64,000 nucleotides of DNA from JAZKDW01 sp040387375 (lineage in GTDB: Bacteria > Pseudomonadota > Gammaproteobacteria > Burkholderiales > Burkholderiaceae_D), in the NCBI GenBank assembly GCA_040387375.1, contig JAZKDW010000040.1, forward strand, positions 1-64,000, in the 5' to 3' direction. Made by a program: the position numbers and the translations under genes. The number at the start of each line of letters is the position of its first letter. Position 1 is the first letter of the stretch. The notes below the pieces were generated by a model, which ran no database searches, was not told the origin of the DNA, and saw nothing but the letters and a program-made list of their open reading frames with translations. Of this stretch, positions 1 through 8,993 are shown in pieces.

Positions 1-53
1 CTCTCGACCTCAACCTTGGCAAGGTTGCGCTCTACCAACTGAGCTACTCCCGC
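1..53 (-). tRNA. tRNA-Gly (anticodon GCC), 3' end cut off by the window
   Basis: Read on the minus strand, the sequence starts GCGGGAGTAGCTCAGTTGG, a standard acceptor 5' strand and D-arm. An anticodon stem-loop CTTGCCAAG with anticodon GCC follows, so it reads GGC/GGU glycine codons. The T-arm and acceptor 3' strand lie left of position 1. A glycine tRNA next to pgsA and uvrC is a familiar Burkholderiales arrangement, often followed by further tRNAs, which cannot be seen here. Confidence 0.93.
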
Positions 54-70
54 GTCACTGGAGAAGCGCC

Positions 71-98
71 ATTATAGGTGATCCATAGAAGATGTCAA
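71..98 (-). promoter_or_regulatory. Sigma-70 promoter of the tRNA-Gly gene
   Basis: On the minus strand a perfect -35 box TTGACA (98-93) is separated by 16 nt from a perfect -10 box TATAAT (76-71). The -10 box ends 17 nt before the tRNA 5' end, which leaves room for a short 5' leader. It lies between the pgsA stop and the tRNA, so the tRNA can be transcribed independently of the upstream operon. This is one of the strongest promoter-like sequences I noticed in the window. Confidence 0.8.
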
Positions 99-116
99 GA
101 GCATGAATTGCGAAAA

Positions 117-701
117 CTATTTCAAGGGTCCGGCATTGTCTTTCATCAGCGGCCACGCCTTGCGCAAATAATAAAACATCGACCATACGGTAAGCACCGC
201 GGCGACACCCAGCAACAATTCTCCCCACAAGCGTGTATCGATAAAACCGAACAGGTCGCGGTTAAAGAGCAGCATCGGGATCGCGACCATCTGCGCGATG
301 GTCTTGATCTTTCCGATCGAACTGACCGCCACCGATTTCGATGCGCCGATCTGCGCCATCCATTCACGCAATGCAGAAATGGCGATCTCGCGGCCGATGA
401 TGATGAACGCGATGCTGGCATCGACTTCGTGGAAACGCACCAGCACCAGCAGCGCGCCCGCGACCATCAGCTTGTCGGCGACCGGATCGAGGAATGCGCC
501 GAAGGCGGAAGTTTCGTTCCAGCGCCGCGCGAGAAAACCATCCAGCCAGTCGGTGATGGCGGCGATGATGAAAATGGCGGCCGATGCGATGCCCGGATCG
601 AACGGCCCAAGCCACTCTTCAGGGAGATAGAACACCCCTACCATCAGCGGGATCAGCGCCACTCTTAACCAGGTAAGCAGAATCGGAATATTAAGCGGCA
701 T
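117..701 (-). CDS. pgsA: CDP-diacylglycerol--glycerol-3-phosphate 3-phosphatidyltransferase
   Basis: Makes phosphatidylglycerol phosphate from CDP-diacylglycerol and glycerol-3-phosphate at the inner membrane, the first committed step to phosphatidylglycerol and cardiolipin. The 194-residue protein carries the full CDP-alcohol phosphotransferase signature at residues 54-76 (DG, AR, G, D, D in the right spacing). It has about four hydrophobic segments. The reading frame is open for 37 more codons upstream, but family members start at MPLNIP, so that ATG was chosen. It follows uvrC by 61 nt on the same strand. Confidence 0.93.
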   Translation of the reverse strand: MPLNIPILLTWLRVALIPLMVGVFYLPEEWLGPFDPGIASAAIFIIAAITDWLDGFLARRWNETSAFGAFLDPVADKLMVAGALLVLVRFHEVDASIAFIIIGREIAISALREWMAQIGASKSVAVSSIGKIKTIAQMVAIPMLLFNRDLFGFIDTRLWGELLLGVAAVLTVWSMFYYLRKAWPLMKDNAGPLK

Positions 702-762
702 AAAGTCAATTTTTATTGTAGGTGGTGCGTAGTGGGTGCAGGGCCGCAAGTATCTGCGTAAT

Positions 763-2622
763 TTAATGCAATTGCTTGTAAATGTCTTCAGCCAATTGTC
801 GCGAAATACCATCGACCGAGGTCAACTCATCGACACTGGCATCGACCACGCCACGCAAGCCGCCAAACCGCGCCAGCAGCTTCTGGCGGCGTTTGGCGCC
901 TATGCCTTCGATTTCTTCCAGACGCGACGTCTGGCGCGTTTTGGCGCGTTTGGCGCGCATGCCTGTGATGGCGAAGCGGTGCGCTTCGTCGCGGATCTGC
1001 GCGATCAGCATCAGCGCCGCCGATTCCTTGCCCAGGTCGAGGGCCGGCCGGCCATCGGCGAAGATCAGGCTCTCGAGTCCGACCTTGCGGCCCTCGCCTT
1101 TTGCCACACCGACGATCAGGCTGATGTCGAGCCCGAGTTCAACAAACACCTGGCGCGCCATCTCCACCTGGCCTTTGCCGCCATCGACCAGCACGATGTC
1201 CGGCATCACGCCATCGCCGTTCGCGACTTTCTCGTAGCGGCGCATCAGGACCTGGCGCATCGCGGCGTAATCGTCGCCGGCCGTAATGCCGGCGATGTTA
1301 TAGCGGCGATATTCGCCATTCTGCATCGTGTGATGATGGAACACCACACACGATGCCTGGGTGGCCTCGCCCTGGGTATGACTGATATCGAAACATTCGA
1401 CGCGCAGCGTATCGATGTCTTCGGTGTCGATGCCGAGCACATCGACCAGCGCGCGTGTCCTCGATTGCTGCGAGCCCTGTTCGGACAACAGGCGCGCCAA
1501 TGAAATTTCCGCGCCCTTGACTGCCATGTCCAGCCACTGGCGGCGCTGCTCCTGCGGCTGGAACACCAGGTTGATGCGATGGCCGCACTGCTCCATCAAG
1601 GCCAGCATCAGCTCAGGCTCATTGAGTTCCATGCTCAGCACTAATGTGCCTGGTATGAATTTATCGATGTAATGCTGGGCCAGGAACGCCTTCAGCACCT
1701 CGGCCTCGATCGACTCTTCCGCCGTGCTCATGCCGCCTTCGACATGCACGGGGAAATACGCGCGGTCGCCGAGATGCCGGCCACCCCGCACCATGGCGAG
1801 ATTGACGCACGCACGACCGCCGTGAACGACCACGGCGATGATGTCGATGTCCGTATCGCCGCCGGTTTCCATGTTCTGCTGGTGCAGCACGCGCGACAGT
1901 GCGGTGATCTGATTGCGCACCACCGCGGCTTGCTCGAATTTCAGTTCCTGCGCGAAGGCCTGCATTCTTGTTTCGAGCTCTTCCAGCACCTCGGTTTGCC
2001 TGCCACGCAGGAATTTTGCGGCGTTCTCGACGTCGTTCGCATAATCCTCGGCGGAGATCGCATTCACGCACGGCGCGCTGCAGCGGCCGATCTGGTTCAG
2101 CAGGCACGGACGGGTACGATTGGCGAACACCGAATCTTCACAGGTGCGCAGCAAAAATACCTTTTGCAGGATCTGCATCGATTCCTTGACCGCCCATGCG
2201 CTCGGGAACGGTCCGAAATATTGATTTTTCTTATCCACCGCGCCGCGGTAATACGCCATGCGCGGAAATCCCTGGCCGGTGATTTTAAGATAGGGATAGG
2301 ACTTGTCGTCGCGGAACAGAATGTTGTAGCGCGGCTGCAGCGTCTTGATCAGGTTATTTTCGAGCAGCAGCGCCTCGGCCTCGCTGCGCGTCACTGTCGT
2401 TTCCAGACGCGCGATGCGCGCCACCATCATCGCGGTACGGGGACTGGTCAGCGTCTTCTGGAAATAGCTGGAGACGCGCTTCCTGAGGTCGCGCGCCTTG
2501 CCGACGTACAGCAAGTTGTTATCGGCATCGAAATAACGATACACACCCGGCAGATGCGGCAGCTTGGCAACGGTCTCCAGCACCAGTTCGCGTGGATCGG
2601 GGGCAACAGGATCAGACATCAC
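763..2622 (-). CDS. uvrC: Excinuclease ABC subunit C
   Basis: UvrC makes the dual incisions in nucleotide excision repair after UvrAB has located damage. At 619 residues it is of usual length. The GIY-YIG nuclease domain is at about residues 20-100 (LPGVYRYF, LLYVGKARDLRKRV). A UVR motif for UvrB contact lies near residues 200-240. The RNase H-like second nuclease domain contains VLVDGGKGQ. Two helix-hairpin-helix repeats end the protein (EGIGAKRRQKLLARFGG and VDGISRQLAEDIY). It lies 23 nt after nagZ, probably in one transcript. Confidence 0.96.
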   Translation of the reverse strand: MMSDPVAPDPRELVLETVAKLPHLPGVYRYFDADNNLLYVGKARDLRKRVSSYFQKTLTSPRTAMMVARIARLETTVTRSEAEALLLENNLIKTLQPRYNILFRDDKSYPYLKITGQGFPRMAYYRGAVDKKNQYFGPFPSAWAVKESMQILQKVFLLRTCEDSVFANRTRPCLLNQIGRCSAPCVNAISAEDYANDVENAAKFLRGRQTEVLEELETRMQAFAQELKFEQAAVVRNQITALSRVLHQQNMETGGDTDIDIIAVVVHGGRACVNLAMVRGGRHLGDRAYFPVHVEGGMSTAEESIEAEVLKAFLAQHYIDKFIPGTLVLSMELNEPELMLALMEQCGHRINLVFQPQEQRRQWLDMAVKGAEISLARLLSEQGSQQSRTRALVDVLGIDTEDIDTLRVECFDISHTQGEATQASCVVFHHHTMQNGEYRRYNIAGITAGDDYAAMRQVLMRRYEKVANGDGVMPDIVLVDGGKGQVEMARQVFVELGLDISLIVGVAKGEGRKVGLESLIFADGRPALDLGKESAALMLIAQIRDEAHRFAITGMRAKRAKTRQTSRLEEIEGIGAKRRQKLLARFGGLRGVVDASVDELTSVDGISRQLAEDIYKQLH

Positions 2623-2645
2623 TCATTCGACTATAAAATTCCGGT

Positions 2646-3695
2646 TTATGTGGCCGCCATCGATTGTGCTACTGTCCTGGCTGCCTGGTAACGCACATCA
2701 TCTTGCAGCGCCTCCCATGGCAGTGCCGGCGTCGCCGGCACCAGCGCTTTGATCCTTGCTTCGGGCACGCCGCCAGCCGCGACCGTCAACCCGGCCAGCA
2801 ACTGGTCGGCCTTGTCGGGCGAATTGCAGATCAAAACCATGTCGCATCCCGCGGCCAACGCCGCGTTGGCGCCGTCGATCACACTGCCGGCGACACTGGC
2901 GCCTTCCATGCTGAGATCATCGCTGAAGATGACACCCTGGAAGCCCATGTCTTCGCGCAGGATGGTCAGCCATTTTTTCGAAAAACCTGCCGGATGTGCA
3001 TCGACCTTGGGATAAATCACATGCGCCGGCATCACGCCCGCCAGTCCCATGCCAAGCCAGCCATACGGCGCGGCATCTTCATCCAGGATCTGCTCCAGCT
3101 CGCGTTCATCGACCGGTATCGCCACATGGGAATCGGCTTTGACAAAACCATGACCGGGAAAATGCTTGCCGCAATTTGCCATGCCCGCCAGCGTCAGGCC
3201 GTGGTTGAAACTCTTGGCCAGCAGCGTTACGACACGTGCGTCGCGATGGAAGGCGCGGTCGCCGATCACGCCTGATTCGCCGTAATCGAGGTCAAGCACC
3301 GGCGTGAATGACAAGTCGACACCGCAGGCGCGCAATTCAGCGGCCAGCACATACCCGATTTCGGTTGCCGCCCTGGTCGCTTCCAGCACGTCGCGATCCC
3401 ACAGTTCGCCGAGGCGGCGCATCGCCGGCAGCCTGGTAAAACCATCCGTCTTGAAACGCTGCACGCGGCCGCCTTCATGGTCGACGGCAATCAGCACCCC
3501 CGGGCGCGCCGCGTGGATGGCGGCAGTCAGCGCGGTCAGCTGCGCGCGATTTTCATAGTTGCGCGCGAACAGGATCACGCCCCCTGTCAGCGGATGCCGG
3601 ATGCGGCGGATATCTTCGCCGGTCAGGCTTGTGCCGACCACGTCCAGCATGACCGGACCCAAATTGCCGGATGTGTCTTTCATTTCATTTTTCAT
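2646..3695 (-). CDS. nagZ: Beta-N-acetylhexosaminidase, family GH3
   Basis: Cytoplasmic enzyme that removes N-acetylglucosamine from recycled anhydro-muropeptides in peptidoglycan recycling. The 349-residue protein has the GH3 NagZ signatures DHEGGRVQR (72-80), KHFPGHG (177-183) with the flexible-loop histidine, and FSDDLSMEG near residue 260 with the nucleophilic aspartate. There is no signal peptide, in line with a cytoplasmic NagZ. The chosen ATG overlaps the acpS end by 11 nt; a second in-frame ATG four codons in is also possible. acpS-nagZ adjacency is common in this group. Confidence 0.95.
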   Translation of the reverse strand: MKNEMKDTSGNLGPVMLDVVGTSLTGEDIRRIRHPLTGGVILFARNYENRAQLTALTAAIHAARPGVLIAVDHEGGRVQRFKTDGFTRLPAMRRLGELWDRDVLEATRAATEIGYVLAAELRACGVDLSFTPVLDLDYGESGVIGDRAFHRDARVVTLLAKSFNHGLTLAGMANCGKHFPGHGFVKADSHVAIPVDERELEQILDEDAAPYGWLGMGLAGVMPAHVIYPKVDAHPAGFSKKWLTILREDMGFQGVIFSDDLSMEGASVAGSVIDGANAALAAGCDMVLICNSPDKADQLLAGLTVAAGGVPEARIKALVPATPALPWEALQDDVRYQAARTVAQSMAAT

Positions 3696-4083
3696 TTTTT
3701 TCCAGTATCACAAAGGCGACTGCATATTCGGCTTCATCGGTAATCGATACCTGTGCGGTCAATCCGTTTTTTTCCATGAATTCTTTCAGCGCGCCGCTGG
3801 GCACCGCAATCGGTTTCCCGCCCGGCACATTGAGCACCTGCATTGCGCGCCATGTCATTGGCATGCGCATGCCTAATCCGATCGCTTTTGAAAACGCTTC
3901 CTTGGCGGCGAAGCGGGTCGCCAGGAATCGGATGCCGCGCGCAGCCACCTTGGCTTTGCGGCGATGATATTTTTCCAGTTCTTCCGGCCCCAGGATTTTC
4001 TCCGCGAAGCGGTCGCCGTTGCGCTCGAGCACGCCGGCAACGCGCGAAATCTGGATGATGTCGGTGCCGATTCCGTAAATCAT
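3685..4083 (-). CDS. acpS: Holo-[acyl-carrier-protein] synthase
   Basis: Transfers 4'-phosphopantetheine from CoA to the serine of apo-acyl carrier protein; its substrate acpP is encoded at about 17.2 kb. The 132 residues begin MIYGIGTDIIQISR with the metal-binding Asp8, and carry the second motif RFAAKEAFSKA (58-67) with the conserved glutamate. Its start overlaps the pdxJ stop by 4 nt, so the two are probably translationally coupled. Confidence 0.95.
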   Translation of the reverse strand: MIYGIGTDIIQISRVAGVLERNGDRFAEKILGPEELEKYHRRKAKVAARGIRFLATRFAAKEAFSKAIGLGMRMPMTWRAMQVLNVPGGKPIAVPSGALKEFMEKNGLTAQVSITDEAEYAVAFVILEKNEK

Positions 4084-4847
4084 GTCGCCTGGGACGCGAG
4101 ACGCGCGCCGACCATGATTGCCTTCATCTCGCGCACTGCATTGTGCCAGCCCACGAACACGGCATGGGCGACAATCGCATGACCGATGTTGAGCTCGGTG
4201 ATCTCGCCGATCGCAGCGATCGCCTGTACATTGGTGTAGTGCAGGCCGTGACCGGCATTGACCTTGAGACCGCGCCTGACGCCGCCCAGTACGCCCTCCC
4301 TGACACGCTGCAGTTCCGCCTGCCGGTCGGCGTCGTCATGGGCGTCGGCGTAACGTCCGGTGTGCAATTCAATCACCGGCGCGCCGGCTTCCGCCGCGGC
4401 CTGGATTTGCATGGCATCGGCATCGATGAACAGGCTCACGCGGATACCCTCGGCCTTCAGTTGCCGGATTGCGGCCTGGATCTGCGGAAAATATCTGACG
4501 ACGTCCAGACCGCCTTCGGTAGTCACTTCCTCGCGCCGTTCCGGCACCAGGCAGACATCCTGCGGTTTGATGCGGCAGGCGAAGTCGATCATCTCGGCGG
4601 TGATCGCCGACTCGAAATTCATGCGGGTGCGCAGTTGCGGCCGGATGGCCTCGACATCGGCGTCCCGGATGTGGCGGCGATCCTCGCGCAGATGCAGCGT
4701 GATCGCATCGGCGCCCGCCTCTTCCGCCATCAGTGCCGCCCGGATGGGATCCGGATACACCGTACCGCGCGCATTGCGCAAGGTGGCTACGTGGTCGATG
4801 TTGACGCCCAGTTCGATGACTTGGCTTTGGGGTTGCAGGAAGCTCAT
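4080..4847 (-). CDS. pdxJ: Pyridoxine 5'-phosphate synthase
   Basis: Condenses 1-deoxy-D-xylulose 5-phosphate with 3-amino-2-oxopropyl phosphate to give pyridoxine 5'-phosphate in the DXP-dependent vitamin B6 pathway. The 255-residue TIM barrel shows NIDHVATLRNARG (16-28) near the N-terminus, the EAGADAITLHLREDRRHI stretch, and a C-terminal ELNIGHAIVAHAVF phosphate-binding region. It follows recO by 54 nt and overlaps acpS by 4 nt. Confidence 0.95.
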   Translation of the reverse strand: MSFLQPQSQVIELGVNIDHVATLRNARGTVYPDPIRAALMAEEAGADAITLHLREDRRHIRDADVEAIRPQLRTRMNFESAITAEMIDFACRIKPQDVCLVPERREEVTTEGGLDVVRYFPQIQAAIRQLKAEGIRVSLFIDADAMQIQAAAEAGAPVIELHTGRYADAHDDADRQAELQRVREGVLGGVRRGLKVNAGHGLHYTNVQAIAAIGEITELNIGHAIVAHAVFVGWHNAVREMKAIMVGARLASQAT

Positions 4848-4901
4848 GAAGGTGATGGTCTCGGTGCGGGGGGATGTCTTGATACTTGAATTATATTTTA
4901 T

Positions 4902-5723
4902 CTATAACTGCATTAAATCCAGCAGGATCTGGCGCGTATTCAATGGCATGCTGCCCAGATGATGGGCCAGCAAAAACCGCATCAGGAACTTGCTTTGGGT
5001 CTGGGTCACATTATCGGCATAATCTTCGCGTTCCATGTCGAGCAAGGTCTTGCCCGACACCCTCGGCGATGTGTCCGACGCTCGTGCCGGGCGGGGACCG
5101 CGCTCCGGGTCAACGACGTACGACAATGCCGGGTCGACCGGCCGCGAAGTTGTGGTGCAGGTCGTGAAATCGGTGGCGACGCCAGTTTCCTTGAGCAGGG
5201 CCAGTTCGAATTTTCGCAAGACGATCGGCGCGGGTTCATTGTGCGCCAGCTGGTTCAGCGTCGCCACGTAGTGGTCGAACAATGCCGGATGCGGATCGTC
5301 GCGCGCGAGCAGCTTGACCAGCAGTTCGTTCAGATAGAAGCCGCACAGGAGCGCCGATTTTTCCAGCGGCAGCAATCCACCCACCCACTCCGCGGAGGTC
5401 AGGGTACGGATTTCCGATTTGCCGCTCCAGCCGACGGCAAGCGGCTGAAAGGTCTGCAGCACGCCGCGCAAAGTCGAATGTGGGCGCTTGGCGCCTTTGG
5501 CAATCAGCGCGACACGGCCATAGTCGCGCGAGAACACATCCACAATCAGGCTCGTTTCCTTGTAGGGATAACTATGCAGCACGAAGCTGGGCTGATTGCC
5601 GATGCGGCTGTCCTTGTCGGCGGGCCTGGCGCGTTTGACCAAGGAGGCCGGCGCCGACATGTCGCTCCTGGCTTGCTTGGCCACGGGTGTGACGGGCTTC
5701 AAATCAGGCGTCATGACATCCAT
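4902..5723 (-). CDS. recO: DNA repair protein RecO
   Basis: RecO helps load RecA onto SSB-coated DNA in the RecFOR gap-repair pathway. The protein is 273 residues from the first ATG. The recognisable N-terminal OB-fold begins only near residue 45 (FVLHSYPYKETSLIVDVFSR, 20 residues), so the preceding basic, proline-rich stretch is either a lineage-specific extension or not translated. No clear ribosome binding site decides between the ATGs. A conserved ELLVKLLARDDPHPALF helix follows. Position between era and pdxJ matches the usual proteobacterial order. Confidence 0.9.
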   Translation of the reverse strand: MDVMTPDLKPVTPVAKQARSDMSAPASLVKRARPADKDSRIGNQPSFVLHSYPYKETSLIVDVFSRDYGRVALIAKGAKRPHSTLRGVLQTFQPLAVGWSGKSEIRTLTSAEWVGGLLPLEKSALLCGFYLNELLVKLLARDDPHPALFDHYVATLNQLAHNEPAPIVLRKFELALLKETGVATDFTTCTTTSRPVDPALSYVVDPERGPRPARASDTSPRVSGKTLLDMEREDYADNVTQTQSKFLMRFLLAHHLGSMPLNTRQILLDLMQL

Positions 5724-5738
5724 CGTGTAACGAACTTA

Positions 5739-6641
5739 TTATTCGTAGCCGTATGCGCGCAATCCGGCTTCATTGTCAGCCCAGCCGGACTTCACCTTGA
5801 CCCAGACTTCCAGATACACCGGGCCGCCAAACAGCCGTTCCATATCCAGCCGGGCCTGGGTTGAAATGTCCTTGAGGCGCGCGCCTTTCTGTCCGATGAC
5901 CATTGACTTGTGGGTATCGCGCTCGACCAGAATCGCGGCGAATACGCGGCGCAAGTCACCTTCCTGCTCGAATTTTTCAATCAGTACGGTGCTCGTATAA
6001 GGCAATTCATCGCCGACAAAACGAAACACTTTTTCGCGCACGATTTCGGCCGCGAGGAATTTCTCGCTGCGGTCGGTAATGTCGTCCGGACCGTAGACAG
6101 GTGCATTTTCAGGCAGAAAACGCCTGATTTCCCCCTGCAGATTATCCAGCTGAAAACCCAGTTTCGCCGACACCGGCACCACCGCTGAAAAATCATGCTT
6201 GGCGGCGATTTGCTGCGCGAAAGGCAGCAGCACGGCTTTGTCTTTTACCCGGTCGGACTTGTTGATGACCAGGATGCAGGGGACGTTTTTCGGAATCAGG
6301 TCGAGCACCTGCTGGTCGGCAGGACCAAAGGTGCCGGCCTCGATAAGGTAGAGGATCACGTCGGACGCGGTCAGGGTGTTGGTCACCGTGCGATTCAGGG
6401 TTTTGTTGAGCGCATTGGAATGGCGCGTCTGAAAGCCCGGGGTATCGACGTAAATGAATTGCGCCTGGTCGGTGGTCTGGATACCGGTAATACGATGGCG
6501 GGTTGTCTGCGCCTTGCGCGATGTGATGCTGACCTTGGCGCCGATCAGCGCATTCATCAGCGTCGATTTACCGACATTGGGGCGGCCGACTATGGCAATG
6601 TAGCCGCAGCGGAAATCAGGAGGTACGGCGGATTCTGTCAT
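5739..6641 (-). CDS. era: GTPase Era
   Basis: Essential GTPase that binds 16S rRNA near its 3' end and assists 30S maturation. The 300 residues contain GRPNVGKS (G1, 19-26), DTPG (G3, 66-69) and NKSD (G4, 127-130). The C-terminal KH RNA-binding domain contains IGQKGARLKDISTQARLDME. The start overlaps the rnc stop by 4 nt (ATGA), so RNase III and Era are coupled, as in many proteobacteria. Confidence 0.97.
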   Translation of the reverse strand: MTESAVPPDFRCGYIAIVGRPNVGKSTLMNALIGAKVSITSRKAQTTRHRITGIQTTDQAQFIYVDTPGFQTRHSNALNKTLNRTVTNTLTASDVILYLIEAGTFGPADQQVLDLIPKNVPCILVINKSDRVKDKAVLLPFAQQIAAKHDFSAVVPVSAKLGFQLDNLQGEIRRFLPENAPVYGPDDITDRSEKFLAAEIVREKVFRFVGDELPYTSTVLIEKFEQEGDLRRVFAAILVERDTHKSMVIGQKGARLKDISTQARLDMERLFGGPVYLEVWVKVKSGWADNEAGLRAYGYE

Positions 6642-7639
6642 GCTATTTTCGTGTGGTTGACGGCAACTGGGCTGAGTACATCGGCTTCAGCATTTCCTGT
6701 CGCGCCATTGATCGCATCGGGATTTACATTCGGGACAGTCTTTGACTCGCCCTCAGGCTCGTGTTCTTTGTGGTCGGCTTTGTGGTCCTGCTTGCCGGAG
6801 GATTTTGCTTCGGACCTGGGTTGTCGTGCTGTGCCGCCTTCCAGCGTGGATTTAACCGCCGGCGCCGCTGTGGCTTCCACCGGCGCATCGGGCTGGATGG
6901 TGGCAATGCCCGCCAGCTTGAGCTGGGAAGTGCGGGGCTTGGCCTTGCGTGTGGAGGGTGTCTTGACCAACGCGGTTTGCACCGCCTCCAGCGCCAGTTT
7001 GGCCGCCGCCTGTTCGCCGGCACGCCGGCTTCCGCCTGTGCCGAATACCTGGATATCCAGTTTTGGCACCAGGCATTCGATCTCGAATTCCTGATTGTGG
7101 GCCGCGCCGTGGGTGGCTACCACGTTGTATTGAGGCAGGGCGATTTTTTTACCCTGCAAATATTCCTGCAATAATGTTTTGGCATCCTTGCCCAGGGTTT
7201 TCGGATCGACCGTATCAAGAATCGGAATGTAGAGCGCACGGATGACATCGCGCGCCGCATTAAATCCCGCATCCAGAAAAATGGCGCCAAACAGCGCCTC
7301 AAGCGTGTCGGCCAGAATGGATGGGCGGCGGAAGCCACCCGATTTGAGTTCACCTTCGCCCAATCGCAGGAAATGGGAAAGTTCGAGGCGCTGGGCAATT
7401 TCATACAGCGATTGCTGCTTGACCAGGTTGGCCCGCAAGCGCGACAGATCACCCTCATCGATTTTGCTGTAACGATCAAACAGGAGCGATGCCACTACAC
7501 AGTTGAGAATCGAATCACCAAGAAATTCCAGCCGCTCGTTATGCAAACTGCTATGGCTACGATGGGTCAAGGCCTGCTGCAATAACGCAGTGTCCTTAAA
7601 CGTGTGGCTTAGCCGGTTTTGCAATACCATCACATCCAT
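6638..7639 (-). CDS. rnc: Ribonuclease III with a long C-terminal tail
   Basis: Double-strand-specific endoribonuclease for rRNA precursors and structured mRNAs. The catalytic domain has NERLEFLGDS (34-43) and DTLEALFGAIFLD (from 111) with the metal-binding acidic residues. A dsRNA-binding domain covers about 154-225. The protein is 333 residues where about 225-250 is usual. The extra ~108 residues are rich in Ala, Pro, Lys, Glu and Ser, with no recognisable domain and a low-complexity, probably disordered character. The frame stays open and ends in the normal overlap with era, so this is not an artefact of a missed stop. Confidence 0.95.
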   Translation of the reverse strand: MDVMVLQNRLSHTFKDTALLQQALTHRSHSSLHNERLEFLGDSILNCVVASLLFDRYSKIDEGDLSRLRANLVKQQSLYEIAQRLELSHFLRLGEGELKSGGFRRPSILADTLEALFGAIFLDAGFNAARDVIRALYIPILDTVDPKTLGKDAKTLLQEYLQGKKIALPQYNVVATHGAAHNQEFEIECLVPKLDIQVFGTGGSRRAGEQAAAKLALEAVQTALVKTPSTRKAKPRTSQLKLAGIATIQPDAPVEATAAPAVKSTLEGGTARQPRSEAKSSGKQDHKADHKEHEPEGESKTVPNVNPDAINGATGNAEADVLSPVAVNHTKIA

Positions 7640-7657
7640 TTTAATTTGCCATCAGCG

Positions 7658-8047
7658 TCATTTCGAAGCCGGTTTTTTTGCCGGCGGCGCCGCTGAGGTT
7701 GTCCCTTCATAGTCGATTACCAAACTGGCCGGACCCACAAGCGGAATTTTCCGCTGATAGGCAAAGCTGACTTCCAGCACATCACCCTCTTTGGCAATAT
7801 CAAGATCCTTGCCTGTAATTGATTCGATATATTCGACTTCAGCCTGGCGGTCAAATAAAGACCGAATCTGGCTGGGTGTGCTGCTGCCCGCTTTCGCCGT
7901 GACAATCGCTTTTTTAATGGCCATGTATTCACTGACGGTCGGCGCAATCTTCAGCCCCAGAACACCAACCATGCCCGCAATAGCCAACCAGAAAATCAGC
8001 CCTGACAGCGAAAGACCCTGTTGTCTGATTTTTGACCGCAATTTCAT
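7658..8047 (-). CDS. DUF4845 family membrane-anchored protein
   Basis: A small protein of unknown function that commonly sits between lepB and rnc in betaproteobacteria. The 129 residues contain one N-terminal hydrophobic segment after a basic, pilin-like start (KIRQQGLSLSGLIFWLAIAG, 20 residues), then a periplasm-facing domain with IKKAI and FDRQAEVEYIESI, and a Pro/Ala/Lys-rich end. I chose the ATG at 8047 because AGGAG lies seven bases upstream; an ATG 12 codons earlier would run into lepB. Co-transcription with lepB is likely. Confidence 0.85.
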   Translation of the reverse strand: MKLRSKIRQQGLSLSGLIFWLAIAGMVGVLGLKIAPTVSEYMAIKKAIVTAKAGSSTPSQIRSLFDRQAEVEYIESITGKDLDIAKEGDVLEVSFAYQRKIPLVGPASLVIDYEGTTSAAPPAKKPASK

Positions 8048-8066
8048 CGATTCGCTCCTGATTTGT

Positions 8067-8993
8067 TTATTGGAAGCTGCCAATGCGTTTCAGGCTGCTT
8101 GGCAAATTGCTAAAATTCATCCAGACAAAAAATGCCTTTCCGACAATATTTTGATCCGGCACGAAACCCCAGTAGCGGCTATCGAGACTATTGTCCCGAT
8201 TATCCCCCATCATGAAATAATGTCCAGCAGGGACAGTACAGGCAAAACCTTCACTATTGTAAGAGCACAGTTCATGCTGTGGAAAAGCATCGGGACGGGG
8301 CCGCACGTCGCCAGGCGCACGCTCGTCATTCAGTATTTTATGCGGCACGCCGGCTAAATCTTCCTGCAGTTGCCTGGAGTAGGTCAAATGTTCCTCATCC
8401 AGGTAATCCGGTAGAACAGTATAGGAAAGCGCTTTGCCATTCACGGTCAAGCGCTTGTTTTTATAGATTATTTTATCACCGGGAACGCCGACAACACGCT
8501 TGATGTAATCCAGCGACATGTCTTTGGGGTATTTGAATACCATGACGTCGCCGCGTTGCGGATTATTGACCTCAATGATTTTTTTATTGACGATCGGCAA
8601 CCGGACACCATAGGTAAATTTATTTACCAGTATCAGATCGCCAATCAACAGGGTCGGCACCATGGAGCTGGATGGGATCTTGAATGGCTCATACAGGAAG
8701 GAGCGCAGAAAAAACACCATGGCAATGACCGGAAAAAAACTCCCTGAATATTCGATCCAGGTCGGTTGCCGGAGCATGTTTGCTTCCAGTGCGGCACGTC
8801 CGCTGGACTCGAGCTTGATGCCATCCGCCGCCAGGCGCGCATTGCGCGCATCAAACTCTGCCAGCGCGGCATCGGCGTTGGCACGGCGTTTTTTAGCTAG
8901 AAAAAAAACGTCCAGAAACCAGATGATGCCGGTGGCAATCATCAGCACAAACAGGATTAATGCGAAGTTACCCAGGAGAGCCTGCAGGTTCAT
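8067..8993 (-). CDS. lepB: Signal peptidase I
   Basis: Inner-membrane serine protease that removes signal peptides from exported proteins. The 308 residues have two N-terminal membrane segments (about 8-32 and 84-102). The catalytic Ser is at 110 in PSSSM and the general-base Lys at 165 in YIKRVVGVPGD. The C-terminal signature is GDNRDNSLDSRYWG. The gene overlaps the lepA stop by 4 nt. Confidence 0.96.
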   Translation of the reverse strand: MNLQALLGNFALILFVLMIATGIIWFLDVFFLAKKRRANADAALAEFDARNARLAADGIKLESSGRAALEANMLRQPTWIEYSGSFFPVIAMVFFLRSFLYEPFKIPSSSMVPTLLIGDLILVNKFTYGVRLPIVNKKIIEVNNPQRGDVMVFKYPKDMSLDYIKRVVGVPGDKIIYKNKRLTVNGKALSYTVLPDYLDEEHLTYSRQLQEDLAGVPHKILNDERAPGDVRPRPDAFPQHELCSYNSEGFACTVPAGHYFMMGDNRDNSLDSRYWGFVPDQNIVGKAFFVWMNFSNLPSSLKRIGSFQ

